Position numbers and translations under genes: made by a program
Origin: Methanobacteriota archaeon
GTDB lineage: Archaea > JACRDV01
Direction of reading: 5' to 3'
Assembly: GCA_024860865.1 (NCBI GenBank)
Contig: JACRDV010000062.1
Location: 1-26,393, forward strand
DNA length: 26,393 bases
Part shown: positions 15,801 to 22,820 of the stretch, piece after piece
Layout: each line of letters starts with the position of its first letter
Numbering within the stretch: position 1 is the stretch's first letter
Notes under the pieces: generated by a model
Databases searched by the model: none
What the model saw: the letters and a program-made list of their open reading frames with translations, nothing else
Told to the model about the DNA's origin: nothing

Positions 15801-17083
15801 GCGGCTGCTTGAGTTGAGCTGTTCTTTGAAATTGCAAGCTCAGCTTCTGAAATTTGGTTTTGAGCTCTTGTCTTGAGATAGTTTAAAAATTGAGTTAAGT
15901 TATTTTTATTTGGATTTATTCTCTGAAGAATTTGACTTTTTATTTGCGGGTCAATTGAAACTTGGTCCAAATAAGCCAGTTCAAGCTCATGGATTTTAAT
16001 TCCTGCTCTAACATAATCTGATAAATCTTTTAAAACTACAGATTGAACAAGTGCATTGAGTTCTAAATTTTCAGAAGTAGAGTAAGTTTTGTTCTGAACT
16101 AAAATTAGATAGAAATCATTTCCAACTATATCTCTTATTTTTAAGCCTGAAACTGCAGCGTCGCTATTATATGATATAGAAGAATTTAAGAAAAAATTTA
16201 AGTTTGTATTTAACGGCCATTTCAAGCCAGATGGCTTGATTTTTAGCTTAAAGATTAGCTCAGCTTTTGAGTTAGGAGCAACTGTTCCATTCCAAGTCAA
16301 TGTTTTAGTAACTGAATCATAAACAAAATTCTCTGGCTCAACTGAAATAAGCTGAGTTCCACCAACTGTGTAGTTTTGGTAATCATATAACACACTTGGC
16401 AAAGGAATTATTGCCTTAGCATTATTTAATTGAGTTGGAGAAGTGTTATTAAGGCAAATTTTAAACTCTAGAGTATTATTTGTATCAAACAAAATTTCTT
16501 TAGAGTTGAGCTCAATATTTTTCCAATCAAAAGAAATTTTAATGCTTGGGTCTTTTTTAATTGAATAGCTTGCAATTAAGTTTTGGCCCGGGATAATTTG
16601 ATCAATTTTTATTGATTCATTCTTTAAATCAGTTGAATTTAAATTTTTAAGCTGAGTTGTAATTCCATATTTTGCTGTAAAACTTTCTTTATTAATTGCG
16701 TACAAATTCCCAATTGCTGAGCTTTGAGTTAAAGCTGTAATAACAGTTTGATTAAAAGTTTCGGCTGAAAAAATTCCAGTTACATTTTCAAAAACTCTTG
16801 CTTCAACTTTAGTAGGCTTTGTTAAGATCACTTTATCCAGAGAAGAATCAATTAACTCAATAGAATTATTTGTTTTATAATCAATTTTTTCTACTACTAT
16901 TAAAACTGGAGCAGTTATGTTTGTGATTCTTAATCCAGAAATTAACTTAGTTTGATTGACCTGCGGAACTGGTGAAGTAAAAACTTGAGTTTGAGCAGAG
17001 GCAAGCTTAACACTAGGAAAGAAAGAACCCAAAAGCAAGCATGCTGCAAAAATGACGAATGCTTTTGATGCAATACTTTTCAA
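12812..17083 (-). CDS. giant secreted surface protein with hydrophobic C-tail
   Basis: 1423 aa. Start TTG (17081-17083), supported by GGTGA 3 nt upstream. Signal peptide about 1-31 (VIFAACLLLGSFFPS, cut after ASA). The ectodomain is rich in N-glycosylation sequons and contains two related halves, each with a NKES segment, YSI(K/S)K, a DW stretch and a conserved-repeat-like beta domain. Each half is followed by a helical, coiled-coil-like part (about 340-500 and 790-1080). About 1095-1235 is a Trp/Tyr/Cys/Pro-rich domain (QCGPSPGWWGRI, SSFWWCCGDKWAWF), possibly carbohydrate-binding. About 1238-1296 is a carboxypeptidase-regulatory-like fold (GTIQGTIVNPRGKGIVGATV). About 1297-1423 is a linker plus hydrophobic tail shared with the downstream cassettes. 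It is probably a cell-surface adhesin or S-layer-associated glycoprotein. Confidence 0.8.
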   Translation of the reverse strand: MKSIASKAFVIFAACLLLGSFFPSVKLASAQTQVFTSPVPQVNQTKLISGLRITNITAPVLIVVEKIDYKTNNSIELIDSSLDKVILTKPTKVEARVFENVTGIFSAETFNQTVITALTQSSAIGNLYAINKESFTAKYGITTQLKNLNSTDLKNESIKIDQIIPGQNLIASYSIKKDPSIKISFDWKNIELNSKEILFDTNNTLEFKICLNNTSPTQLNNAKAIIPLPSVLYDYQNYTVGGTQLISVEPENFVYDSVTKTLTWNGTVAPNSKAELIFKLKIKPSGLKWPLNTNLNFFLNSSISYNSDAAVSGLKIRDIVGNDFYLILVQNKTYSTSENLELNALVQSVVLKDLSDYVRAGIKIHELELAYLDQVSIDPQIKSQILQRINPNKNNLTQFLNYLKTRAQNQISEAELAISKNSSTQAAAQLELARKYFALEKYEWSYTNALGAEVTANPNKESEAKNELNEYYKKADVELKKFVSEASLLNDYLDARVSEGKLSIEVANQLKYYGNLVISILTKAINYVENKLTQLGAAIPIHRFFELPKIGFASAQEILAVASIEIKVIEKAAARCNKTGKLIEFSAFGEIWILNKESYAINNVTVNLANYSATNITGSIHISKLEPGWSKVAVYSISKAPSLELKEDWISKTVELYLQNCSAKGWISSKTAQAYNSSRILFAIDNSLLFNISFKNSADFNLTNITAVDLVPDLLINVSFQGNGIYNSQTDSLTIPSLPARTEVPFILTGVIKSQTYDPNSDYISLTKSTKANYSTLVPITIPYIQTIQNLKETTQTFSEEITTITNLTNQFTINFEKVANATVDFAAAFEVEYKNFTKISELISILLNQSELAAENSAKQVGIYQKLIETWDKFNKTVSNFTIPVDVLNTTLEYIQQYGFPPEAITLMQQYNVTQNETIESIQQLIQNQGRISLPNMTSTLKELKNISLGYEDAFVDSAFKTLENRLGINIYELELPILTPTQEEQARIEELKNKTIKAVDEKNWSKIISSADELENYSKYLANKTNIFDYVDIYEISLRIKLAGIIAISGDPITAEKQLPDLVLKLKELPHQFAGHIVYPYPDKTEASPGELVKIKGEQGGVWGSNYYYYTLVNASGYLLNSPDPTWNCPHTPLTQDPDLRAQPYWPPRGQCGPSPGWWGRIPYELQFYMPNNNISVYVRLYAHVTSSFWWCCGDKWAWFDGNYWSLVRYNGWWPAPATSPYTQYGPINIKVKPPVVVNGTIQGTIVNPRGKGIVGATVNLINPVTKAVVNTVSTDSAGRYSASVPAGGYQVQSKATGTYANTKSATAKPAETTITKTTIGPSVESKKLVTHGNEALPKQENGVKALESFSKEDAIYGVALIAIGLAVAAFAPGPAKIASVPLLSAGARYLLRSGLFYGVSKAFRNATKLINESTRKVERI
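13033..13135 (-). repeat. 103-bp conserved core, copy in the full surface-protein gene
   Basis: 98 of 103 bases match 8535-8637 without gaps. It encodes the junction between the extracellular linker and the hydrophobic C-tail. A shorter, more diverged version (CTTGCTTCGGCAAGG and following) lies in module 3 near 7766-7795. Confidence 0.85.
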
Positions 17084-17135
17084 AATTTCACCATTTTCCA
17101 GACAGTTTTAAAAAAAATTTGGCACTTATTGTTAA

Positions 17136-17145
17136 TTTTTAAATA
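17136..17145 (-). promoter_or_regulatory. TATA box for the surface-protein operon
   Basis: Minus-strand TATTTAAAAA lies 53-62 nt before the TTG start at 17083, leaving a leader of about 30 nt that carries the GGTGA ribosome site (17088-17092). The rest of 17084-17279 is AT-rich with no gene seen. Confidence 0.45.
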
Positions 17146-17279
17146 GCGTGCAAAAAAAAAAGATAAATCTTTCGATTTGATTTTTATTCAAAAATAATAT
17201 TATAATTATTCCTAAATAAAAAACTAATTAAAGCGAGAAATGGTAGATAAAGAAGAAATAAAAATAATTGAAAACAAAC

Positions 17280-19394
17280 TCACTCAGATTTGGAACTAGT
17301 TTTTTTAATTGTACTAGATTTATTTTTATTCCAATCAGACTTAGTAATACAACTTGGTAACAAACACATTCTAAATGGGCGTTTCCCCTTTCGCCATACC
17401 TGTATCATAGGTAAGCCACATTCTTCACAAGATTTATTCAGTGGAGTTATATTTCCAACAAGAGGCAAGGGGAATCCTGTCTTGCAGTTAGGATAGTTTG
17501 AACAACCGCAAAATCTTTTACCTGTTTTCTTTGAGAATATTATTCTCAATTCTCCCGTTTTACAGTTGGGGCAATTTCCTAATCTTCTTTCTTCCCTCCT
17601 CGCTTCTATTAATCCCTCTAAAAGTTTTTTACCGATTTTACTTTCATTTTCTTTAAATTCATCTAATACATCTGTTAAAGTTTTTTTCGCCTCTTCTATA
17701 ACTTCCTCTCTTTTCTTTTTTCCATTAAAAACTTGTTCCATATCCCTTTCAAAATGTCTTGTTAATTCTTCTGACAATATTCTTGGTGAATATTCTTTCA
17801 AGGCTTTGGTAACAGCTTCACCAAGCTTTGTTACCTTTATACTTTTTCCAGAGATATATCTTCTATCGTACAGTGTTTGTAAAATCTCTGCGCGGGTCGC
17901 TTTAGTTCCAAGATTCCGTGCCTCAAGTTCTTTTACAATACTTCCTTGCGAATATCTACTTGGAGGTTCTGTTTGTTTTGATAACAAGTCTAGTTTTAAA
18001 ATTTTTAGAATCTGGCCAATTTTAAATTCTGGCAGAATCTGTTCTTCAAAAGCGAGATAAGGCGCATATATTTTCGTCCAGCCTTCCTCTATTGTTCTCT
18101 TGCCTTGTGCAATGAATTTGTTTCCATTTACATCAAGAACAACATTCATGCTCTCTCTCAAAGCTTCATCTGAAAAAGCTGATAGAGTTCTTCTTACAAT
18201 TAAATCATAAATTTTCTTCTGCTGAGGAGTTAATTTTGTTATATCAGGGACTTCCCATGTACAATAAACACAGGGGTGTGCAGGATCATCTTTTTTGCCT
18301 TGTACAGGAACCAATTTTTCTTTTGCCAACAATTCTTCTGCAAATTTTTTATATTGAGGCAATGTAGCTAAAGATTTTAAAATTTTTTCATAGTTAACAC
18401 TAGGAGGCAATTTTTGTGAGGAGGACCTAGGGTAAGAGACAAAACCGGCTTGGTACAAGCTTTCTGCAATGCTAAGGGTCTGTTTTGGCGAAAACTTGAA
18501 TTGACTGTAAGCTTCTGACTGTAGGTCTGTTGTGTTAAAAGGAACAGGAGGTGATTGTTTATATCGCCTTTTCTTGATGTCTTTTACCGTCGCATCATTA
18601 TCTTTACAATCGGTAAGGATTTTTTCTGCTTCTTCCTTTTTCCAGATTTTATCCTCTTCATAAGTTGCAACAATTTCTTTTCCATTTGCTTTGAAATGCA
18701 ATTCTAATTGCCAGAAGGGAGTTGGTTTAAATTTTCTGATTTCCAGCTCCATTTCTAAAAGCATTGCTAGAGTTGGACTTTGCACTCGACCCGAAGATAA
18801 AATGGCAAAACCTCTTTCAGCCTGGCTTTTTAAAGCTAGTGTTAATGCACGTGTGGTATTAAAGCCCCAGAAGGCATCTAGAGCATGGCGTGTTAAACCA
18901 CTTTCCAACATAGGAAACATAATATGGTTTTCCATATTTTTGTAAGATTCTACCAATTCGTCTTTGGTTAGAGTACTAAATTTCATTCTTTTCGCGTCTT
19001 TTACACCACAAATAAATCGTAAAATATTATATAGAAGAACTTCCCCTTCTGTATCAACATCTGCCGCATCAATAAATTCAGTGGCATTTTTTGCAAGTTC
19101 TTCAATATTCTTAAAATATTTTTCTGTCCAATTTGTCTCTTTTTTAGTGTAGGTGGGAATCCATTCTAAATCAAACACAGGGTAATTCCATCCTTTAGGA
19201 TTATGTTTTTTAGAAGGATTAAGGACAAACAAATGACCAACTGCAGGCACGCAAATATGTTTTTTTCCATTAACTGTGAATTCATAATAAGGTACATTAT
19301 TTTTTGTTATTACTCTAGGTTTTTTGTCGGCTATAGCTTCGGCAATCCTTCTTGCAGCATCGGGTTTTTCTGCTATGATTAGTGTATAACTCAT
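17280..19394 (-). CDS. topA: DNA topoisomerase I (type IA), archaeal
   Basis: 704 aa. Relaxes negative supercoils by single-strand passage. The N-terminal Toprim domain starts LIIAEKPDAARRIAEA and has the acidic site DAADVDTEGE (about 110-118). The type IA core follows, with HALDAFWGFNTTRAL and SSGRVQSPTLA. Tyr321, in GFVSYPRSSSQKLP, is the active-site residue that forms the DNA phosphotyrosine. GTKATRAEILQTLYDRRYI is near 500. The C-terminus carries zinc ribbons (CPNC...CGCSNYPNC and CEECG...C...C) and a Lys/Ser-rich tail. Length and order match archaeal TopA. A TATA box lies 22-29 nt before the ATG. Confidence 0.95.
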   Translation of the reverse strand: MSYTLIIAEKPDAARRIAEAIADKKPRVITKNNVPYYEFTVNGKKHICVPAVGHLFVLNPSKKHNPKGWNYPVFDLEWIPTYTKKETNWTEKYFKNIEELAKNATEFIDAADVDTEGEVLLYNILRFICGVKDAKRMKFSTLTKDELVESYKNMENHIMFPMLESGLTRHALDAFWGFNTTRALTLALKSQAERGFAILSSGRVQSPTLAMLLEMELEIRKFKPTPFWQLELHFKANGKEIVATYEEDKIWKKEEAEKILTDCKDNDATVKDIKKRRYKQSPPVPFNTTDLQSEAYSQFKFSPKQTLSIAESLYQAGFVSYPRSSSQKLPPSVNYEKILKSLATLPQYKKFAEELLAKEKLVPVQGKKDDPAHPCVYCTWEVPDITKLTPQQKKIYDLIVRRTLSAFSDEALRESMNVVLDVNGNKFIAQGKRTIEEGWTKIYAPYLAFEEQILPEFKIGQILKILKLDLLSKQTEPPSRYSQGSIVKELEARNLGTKATRAEILQTLYDRRYISGKSIKVTKLGEAVTKALKEYSPRILSEELTRHFERDMEQVFNGKKKREEVIEEAKKTLTDVLDEFKENESKIGKKLLEGLIEARREERRLGNCPNCKTGELRIIFSKKTGKRFCGCSNYPNCKTGFPLPLVGNITPLNKSCEECGLPMIQVWRKGKRPFRMCLLPSCITKSDWNKNKSSTIKKTSSKSE

Positions 19395-19415
19395 AAATCA
19401 AATACTCCCTGAAAA

Positions 19416-19423
19416 TCTATAAG
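19416..19423 (-). promoter_or_regulatory. TATA box for topA
   Basis: Minus-strand AAGCTTATAGA, core CTTATAGA, lies 22-29 nt before the topA ATG, fitting a leaderless start. Nothing else is recognised in 19424-19627. Confidence 0.4.
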
Positions 19424-19627
19424 CTTATTCCAAGATTACTGGTTCCGTTTAACTTTTTCGGTACTTTTTTGGCTATTAGCCTCTAAAAATTAACAGGAAT
19501 ATCCAAAGTTTTTCCTCTTCTCCTCTCCAGCCGATAAAATAACTAAGTCGAATTTTTTGTTTTTCAATTATTTCTTTCACTTTAACATAATTTATTTCCT
19601 TAGCGTTATTAATAGGCACGCTTTAAT

Positions 19628-19789
19628 ATGTTTGTTGAAATAGATAAAAAGGGTTTTATTGTGAAAAAGATTATCAATTCGTTAAAGTGCTCTTTCGGCT
19701 TTCACGATTGGGTTTATAGCTATGAATTATCAACTAGTGGGTATTATCGGTGTAAAAGATGTTCAAGAATAAAAATTAAATCAAAATAA
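19628..19789 (+). CDS. small zinc-binding protein (DUF1660-like)
   Basis: A 53-aa ORF with Cys-x3-Gly-x-His-x-Trp (CSFGFHDW) and a C-terminal CKRC, the layout of the small DUF1660-type proteins often seen near prophages. A GTG at 19661 in frame is an alternative start and gives a 42-aa product closer to the usual size. It ends 3 bases from the convergent stop of the PPOX gene. The Cys/His spacing supports a real zinc site; function unknown. Confidence 0.55.
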   Translation: MFVEIDKKGFIVKKIINSLKCSFGFHDWVYSYELSTSGYYRCKRCSRIKIKSK

Positions 19790-19792
19790 TCC

Positions 19793-20185
19793 TTAATCAA
19801 GGTTCCAACTTATTTTCTTTAAAACATTTATCTTTAGTATTGGAGCTTCACCCTCTTTCCAAGGATCCTTTCTAACCCATGAAAATTTTTTATAAAATAA
19901 TCCATACACTTTTCTGTATTCTTCTCCTCTTTCTAAGATTTCAGCTTTACCTTCGATCAAAACCGCATGCCTTGGAAAATATGTGTCAATAACTAAAGCA
20001 ACTTTTTTATTTTCTAATATGTTTTTATATTTTTTAGTTCCATAATCAGTAGCTATGTAAAAAAAGTTGTTAGATAAGATATAACACACGGGCACAACAT
20101 GAGGCACATTTTTTGAGGATGTGGCTAATCTGCAGATTTCTTGGTTTTTTAGGAACTGCATTTCATTTTTTGTAAATTCTGCCAT
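19793..20185 (-). CDS. pyridoxamine 5'-phosphate oxidase-fold flavoprotein
   Basis: A 130-aa split-barrel protein of the PPOX class that binds FMN or F420. Seen: EMQFLKNQEICRLATSSKN, PHVVPVCYILSNNFFYIATD, GTKKYKNILENKKVALVID and AVLIEGKAEIL. The C-terminal part (ILKINVLKKISWNLD) is typical of short archaeal members. The substrate cannot be told from sequence. ATG start with an AT-rich TATA candidate about 26-35 nt upstream. It is convergent with the small zinc protein gene. Confidence 0.88.
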   Translation of the reverse strand: MAEFTKNEMQFLKNQEICRLATSSKNVPHVVPVCYILSNNFFYIATDYGTKKYKNILENKKVALVIDTYFPRHAVLIEGKAEILERGEEYRKVYGLFYKKFSWVRKDPWKEGEAPILKINVLKKISWNLD

Positions 20186-20369
20186 AGATATTAATTAAAA
20201 AAGAGACTTATTTTATTTTTCTTCTAGGGAAATTTAAGATTTTAATAAAGGTCGATTTTTTATGTTAATTTCAAGCAGACTTAAGGTGGCGTTTTGCACA
20301 TCCAAACTAAGGAGCTTGAGAAAAAATAGGATAAATCTAAAATGGAGAAGTTTATCGAGTTAAGCTAAT

Positions 20370-20492
20370 CTAAGGGAACATACGAAGCAAAAGTTCATCA
20401 AATTCATCTTCCAATACATCTTCCTGTTTGGTTTGTTTTTCCCTCGTTTTTATTGGCAATTCCGCTTTAATTTCCGCTTTTACTTTTCTCAT
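20370..20492 (-). CDS. 40-aa acidic-tailed ORF, tentative
   Basis: An ATG ORF starting MRKVKAEIKAELPIKTREK and ending EDVLEDEFDELLLRMFP, with a basic first half and an acidic amphipathic end. No ribosome site is seen and no family is recognised. It could be a tiny regulator or a gene remnant in a decaying region. Confidence 0.35.
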   Translation of the reverse strand: MRKVKAEIKAELPIKTREKQTKQEDVLEDEFDELLLRMFP

Positions 20493-20728
20493 AAGTTTAT
20501 AATCATAGAGTTTTTTAGATTAAAAGTTAATCCAATAAATCATATAAAAAATAGGTTTTTAGTAAGCATTTTTTTGTCATTTTTTAACTCTGAGTTGGAT
20601 TCTTTTTAACAAATTCTTTAACTCTAACTCAGACATTTGGAGAGTGCTTCTTTAATGATTTTTTAATTATTTTTCTAATTGATTCACGCACACGCTCAGA
20701 GAACTTTGTTTTAAATTTAGCAGTTCTG
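20493..20728 (-). other. no intact gene; possible coding debris
   Basis: In the minus strand, one frame reads KFKTKFSERVRESIRKIIKK and, after a stop, VRVKEFVKKNPTQS. This looks like worn-out coding sequence downstream of the glycosyltransferase pseudogene. No start codon or paralogue was found. Nothing else is recognised. Confidence 0.3.
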
Positions 20729-21434
20729 TTAGTTGATACAGTATTTTGCTGGCTGTTTCAGCTCCGTTTTGTTTGACAAGGTGCTTTCCAACTGAACTCT
20801 CATCTTATTATAAACCACTGGGTCTTTGAGCAAGTTATTTATTGCTTGTTGGAGATTGATTGGTGTTAAATTTTTGGTTAAAATTACTTTGCCTGCTCCA
20901 ATGTCCTCCATACGTTTAGCATTTTCCAATTGTTCAGCATGTTTCTCTGGCGGTATGATAATAGAACCCCGCACGCAGCAATTTCCATTAATGTTGTGTG
21001 CCCAGCTTGAGTTAGCTTTGATATATTCCATCAGATTTGGGACATATTCTTTGACCATCACTTCTAAAGGAATATTCAGTTGCTTTAACTTAGCTTGGTT
21101 TATGTTTGGGCCGGTGTTGATAACGATTTGAGCAGGAATCCCTAGATTATATGCAGACATGGTATTCTCTATTATTTTTAAGCCTTGAGTTGTTCCACCA
21201 ACTGTTACTAAAACAACCTTTTTTCGAGAAAGATGTAGCTTTTTTCTTAACTCTTAACTCTTCTTTACTAGGGACTTCGCTCGGAAGTTTCTTTAAAATT
21301 GGACCAATGAAAAACCAAATTTTTGAGGCTTTAGGTAGTACTCTTGTTGCGGGATTGTATGTTGGGGTTGGGCAAGGCGTGGATAGAAATGATACAACTG
21401 AAGTTGCTAGAAGGGTGGAATTAATTGAAAAGAT
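20729..21434 (-). pseudogene. MurG-like (GT28) glycosyltransferase pseudogene
   Basis: Pieces of a GT-B glycosyltransferase are spread over frames. KIWFFIGPILKKLPSE comes first. After an A6 run, in another frame, comes LHLSRKKVVLVTVGGTTQG, which joins the 143-codon ORF from 21160. Inside that ORF the expected donor-binding motif AGHTTLMEIAACGV is read only in a different frame (about 20966-21007), after which PPEKHAEQLENAKRM and DIGAGKVI return. Removing one A from the A6 run restores a continuous N-terminal junction. At least three indels are needed, and the N-terminal half is missing, so the gene is dead. It would have transferred a UDP-sugar to a lipid or glycan acceptor. Confidence 0.8.
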
Positions 21435-21852
21435 TTATCCCGCAATCCTCCTTCTTTCGAGAATACTAACCATTTCTTTTGCAGTTAGTATTTTTATTCC
21501 TTTAAACTCTTTCAGCTCTAATAGATGCTTATCTCCAGATACTATATAATCTGCCTTCCCAGCTAAGGCACATCCTAAGATTATATTGTCAGTGACATCT
21601 TTCTTTATCACATTTACTTTTTTAATTGACTAATTCTGAATTGTTCAATAGAATTTCTGTATAAAGAAGAACATCATCTTTGTTCAATCTAAACTTCTTT
21701 TCTCTAATAAGAATTCTTCCAACTTCGTCCAGTATTTCTTTTGAAATAACTAGTTTCACTTTCTTTTCAAAACATTTTTTTAAAATTCTATACGGATTGC
21801 CTCTCCAAAAAATAGATGAAATTAGTATATTTGTATCCACAACTATTCTAAT
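21435..21852 (-). pseudogene. PIN-domain toxin gene, frameshifted
   Basis: N-terminal part: IRIVVDTNILISSIFWRGNP, KLVISKEILDEVGRIL, ending early at 21622. C-terminal part in the next frame: VNVIKKDVTDNIILGCALAG, KADYIVSGDKHLLELKEF, then the stop at 21435. All four PIN acidic positions are present (Asp of VDTN, Glu of EILDE, Asp of VTDN, Asp of SGD). Deleting one base in AATTAAAAAAG (about 21620-21630) gives an unbroken ~139-aa VapC-like RNase. The start is odd: no ATG is present, and an ATT at 21850-21852 sits 3 nt after GGTGAT. A TTG at 21882 is the alternative. It is paired with the AbrB-type antitoxin upstream. Confidence 0.75.
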
Positions 21853-21856
21853 GAAA

Positions 21857-22111
21857 TCACCTTTTCCTATGTTTGTGCACAATTCTTTCTATATCTTCTT
21901 CTTCCAATCCTTCTTCTTTTGCTATGGCTACTCCCTTTCCCACAAGCTTCTCAAATTCTTCTATGGCCGGAACCTTTATTTTCTTTAGAAAGATTGTATC
22001 TCCCTTTCTCATTATAACAAAGGGTGTACCTTTCTCTAACCCTTCCCTCAGGGTTTTAGGTATTACGACCTGTCCTCTAGAGGATATTTTTGTAATTTGT
22101 ATTTTCGGCAA
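21857..22111 (-). CDS. AbrB/SpoVT-type antitoxin
   Basis: About 84 aa. The swapped-hairpin DNA-binding fold is shown by QITKISSRGQVVIPKTLREGL and FVIMRKGDTIFLKK. The C-terminal acidic helix (EEGLEEEDIERIVHKHR) is the part that usually masks the toxin. The TTG at 22109-22111 is chosen because GGTGAT stands 4 nt before it. The GTG at 22120 lies inside that ribosome site. The stop (TGA) overlaps the PIN gene's ribosome site, so the two are coupled. A TATA-like TTTATATAG lies further upstream near 22143-22152. Typical first gene of a type II toxin-antitoxin pair, probably self-repressing. Confidence 0.82.
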   Translation of the reverse strand: MPKIQITKISSRGQVVIPKTLREGLEKGTPFVIMRKGDTIFLKKIKVPAIEEFEKLVGKGVAIAKEEGLEEEDIERIVHKHRKR

Positions 22112-22210
22112 TATTATCACCTACTTATTTTCTTACTTTCTTATCTATATAAAGATAACAGTTTTTAGAATTAGCAGACTATGTCGTATGCAGTTCATAA
22201 TCTTGTTTAA

Positions 22211-22810
22211 TCAAGTTTTTATTCTTTCAATAGAATCTTTACTCAAAATATAATGTTCATTCCTGGCATAATCTAATCCGTATATTTGAGTATCTCCAAC
22301 TTTTTTCTCAAAGTAAAAGTGAAGATGCCCAAAAATTAGATAGCTCGGCTTTACAGAATTCATTATCTCCCTTACTGGATCTATACCAACATCTCTCTTC
22401 CATTTCGTATGTATTACACCAACATTGCTGGGAGCTTCATGGGAAAGAAAAATGTCCACATTCCTCAGTTTCTTGCATTCCTCAACATCTTTAACTGTGA
22501 AGTGCCTTTCCCTTTCTTTGTATGTAGGGCTGTAGTTTCCATTAATCCCTGAGATTTTTAGACCATTTAAAACAATAACCTCAGCAGTTTTAATGTGTTT
22601 CAGATTATCGAATTTAATTCTACCCTTATCGATTGCCTTAATAATATCAAAATTTTCGTGGTTTCCTGCTATGAAATAAACAGGTTTGCTAAATGCAGAA
22701 TAGACAGTCATGTCTCCAACTTGCAAAACAAAGTCTGCATCCGCAGCATCCACAATATTCTTTGCAATTTCTATATCTCCATGAAGATCGCCGAGGAGAA
22801 GGATTTTCAT
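22211..22810 (-). CDS. calcineurin-like metallophosphoesterase
   Basis: A 199-aa metallophosphoesterase. The metal-binding motifs are complete: GDLHGD (7-12), VGDM (Asp33), AGNHE (48-52), LSHEAP and FGHLHFYFEKK. It has the size of small archaeal Icc/YfcE-like enzymes that hydrolyse phosphodiesters or phosphomonoesters; the substrate is unknown. It starts 10 bases after the AbiEii stop and is very likely cotranscribed with the AbiE pair, which is not the standard two-gene AbiE layout. Confidence 0.92.
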   Translation of the reverse strand: MKILLLGDLHGDIEIAKNIVDAADADFVLQVGDMTVYSAFSKPVYFIAGNHENFDIIKAIDKGRIKFDNLKHIKTAEVIVLNGLKISGINGNYSPTYKERERHFTVKDVEECKKLRNVDIFLSHEAPSNVGVIHTKWKRDVGIDPVREIMNSVKPSYLIFGHLHFYFEKKVGDTQIYGLDYARNEHYILSKDSIERIKT

Positions 22811-22820
22811 GCCCTCACTT

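Noticed and set aside
17238-17297. 19-codon plus-strand ORF at the topA 3' end
   Set aside because: Overlaps the topA coding end antisense and has no supporting signal.
20579-20638. 19-codon minus-strand ORF (MSELELKNLLKRIQLRVKK)
   Set aside because: Very short, no ribosome site; overlaps other frame debris in a decaying region.
21151-21549. 132-codon plus-strand ORF with protein-like stretches
   Set aside because: It lies antisense to the glycosyltransferase remnant and the PIN C-terminus, both of which have recognisable motifs on the minus strand.
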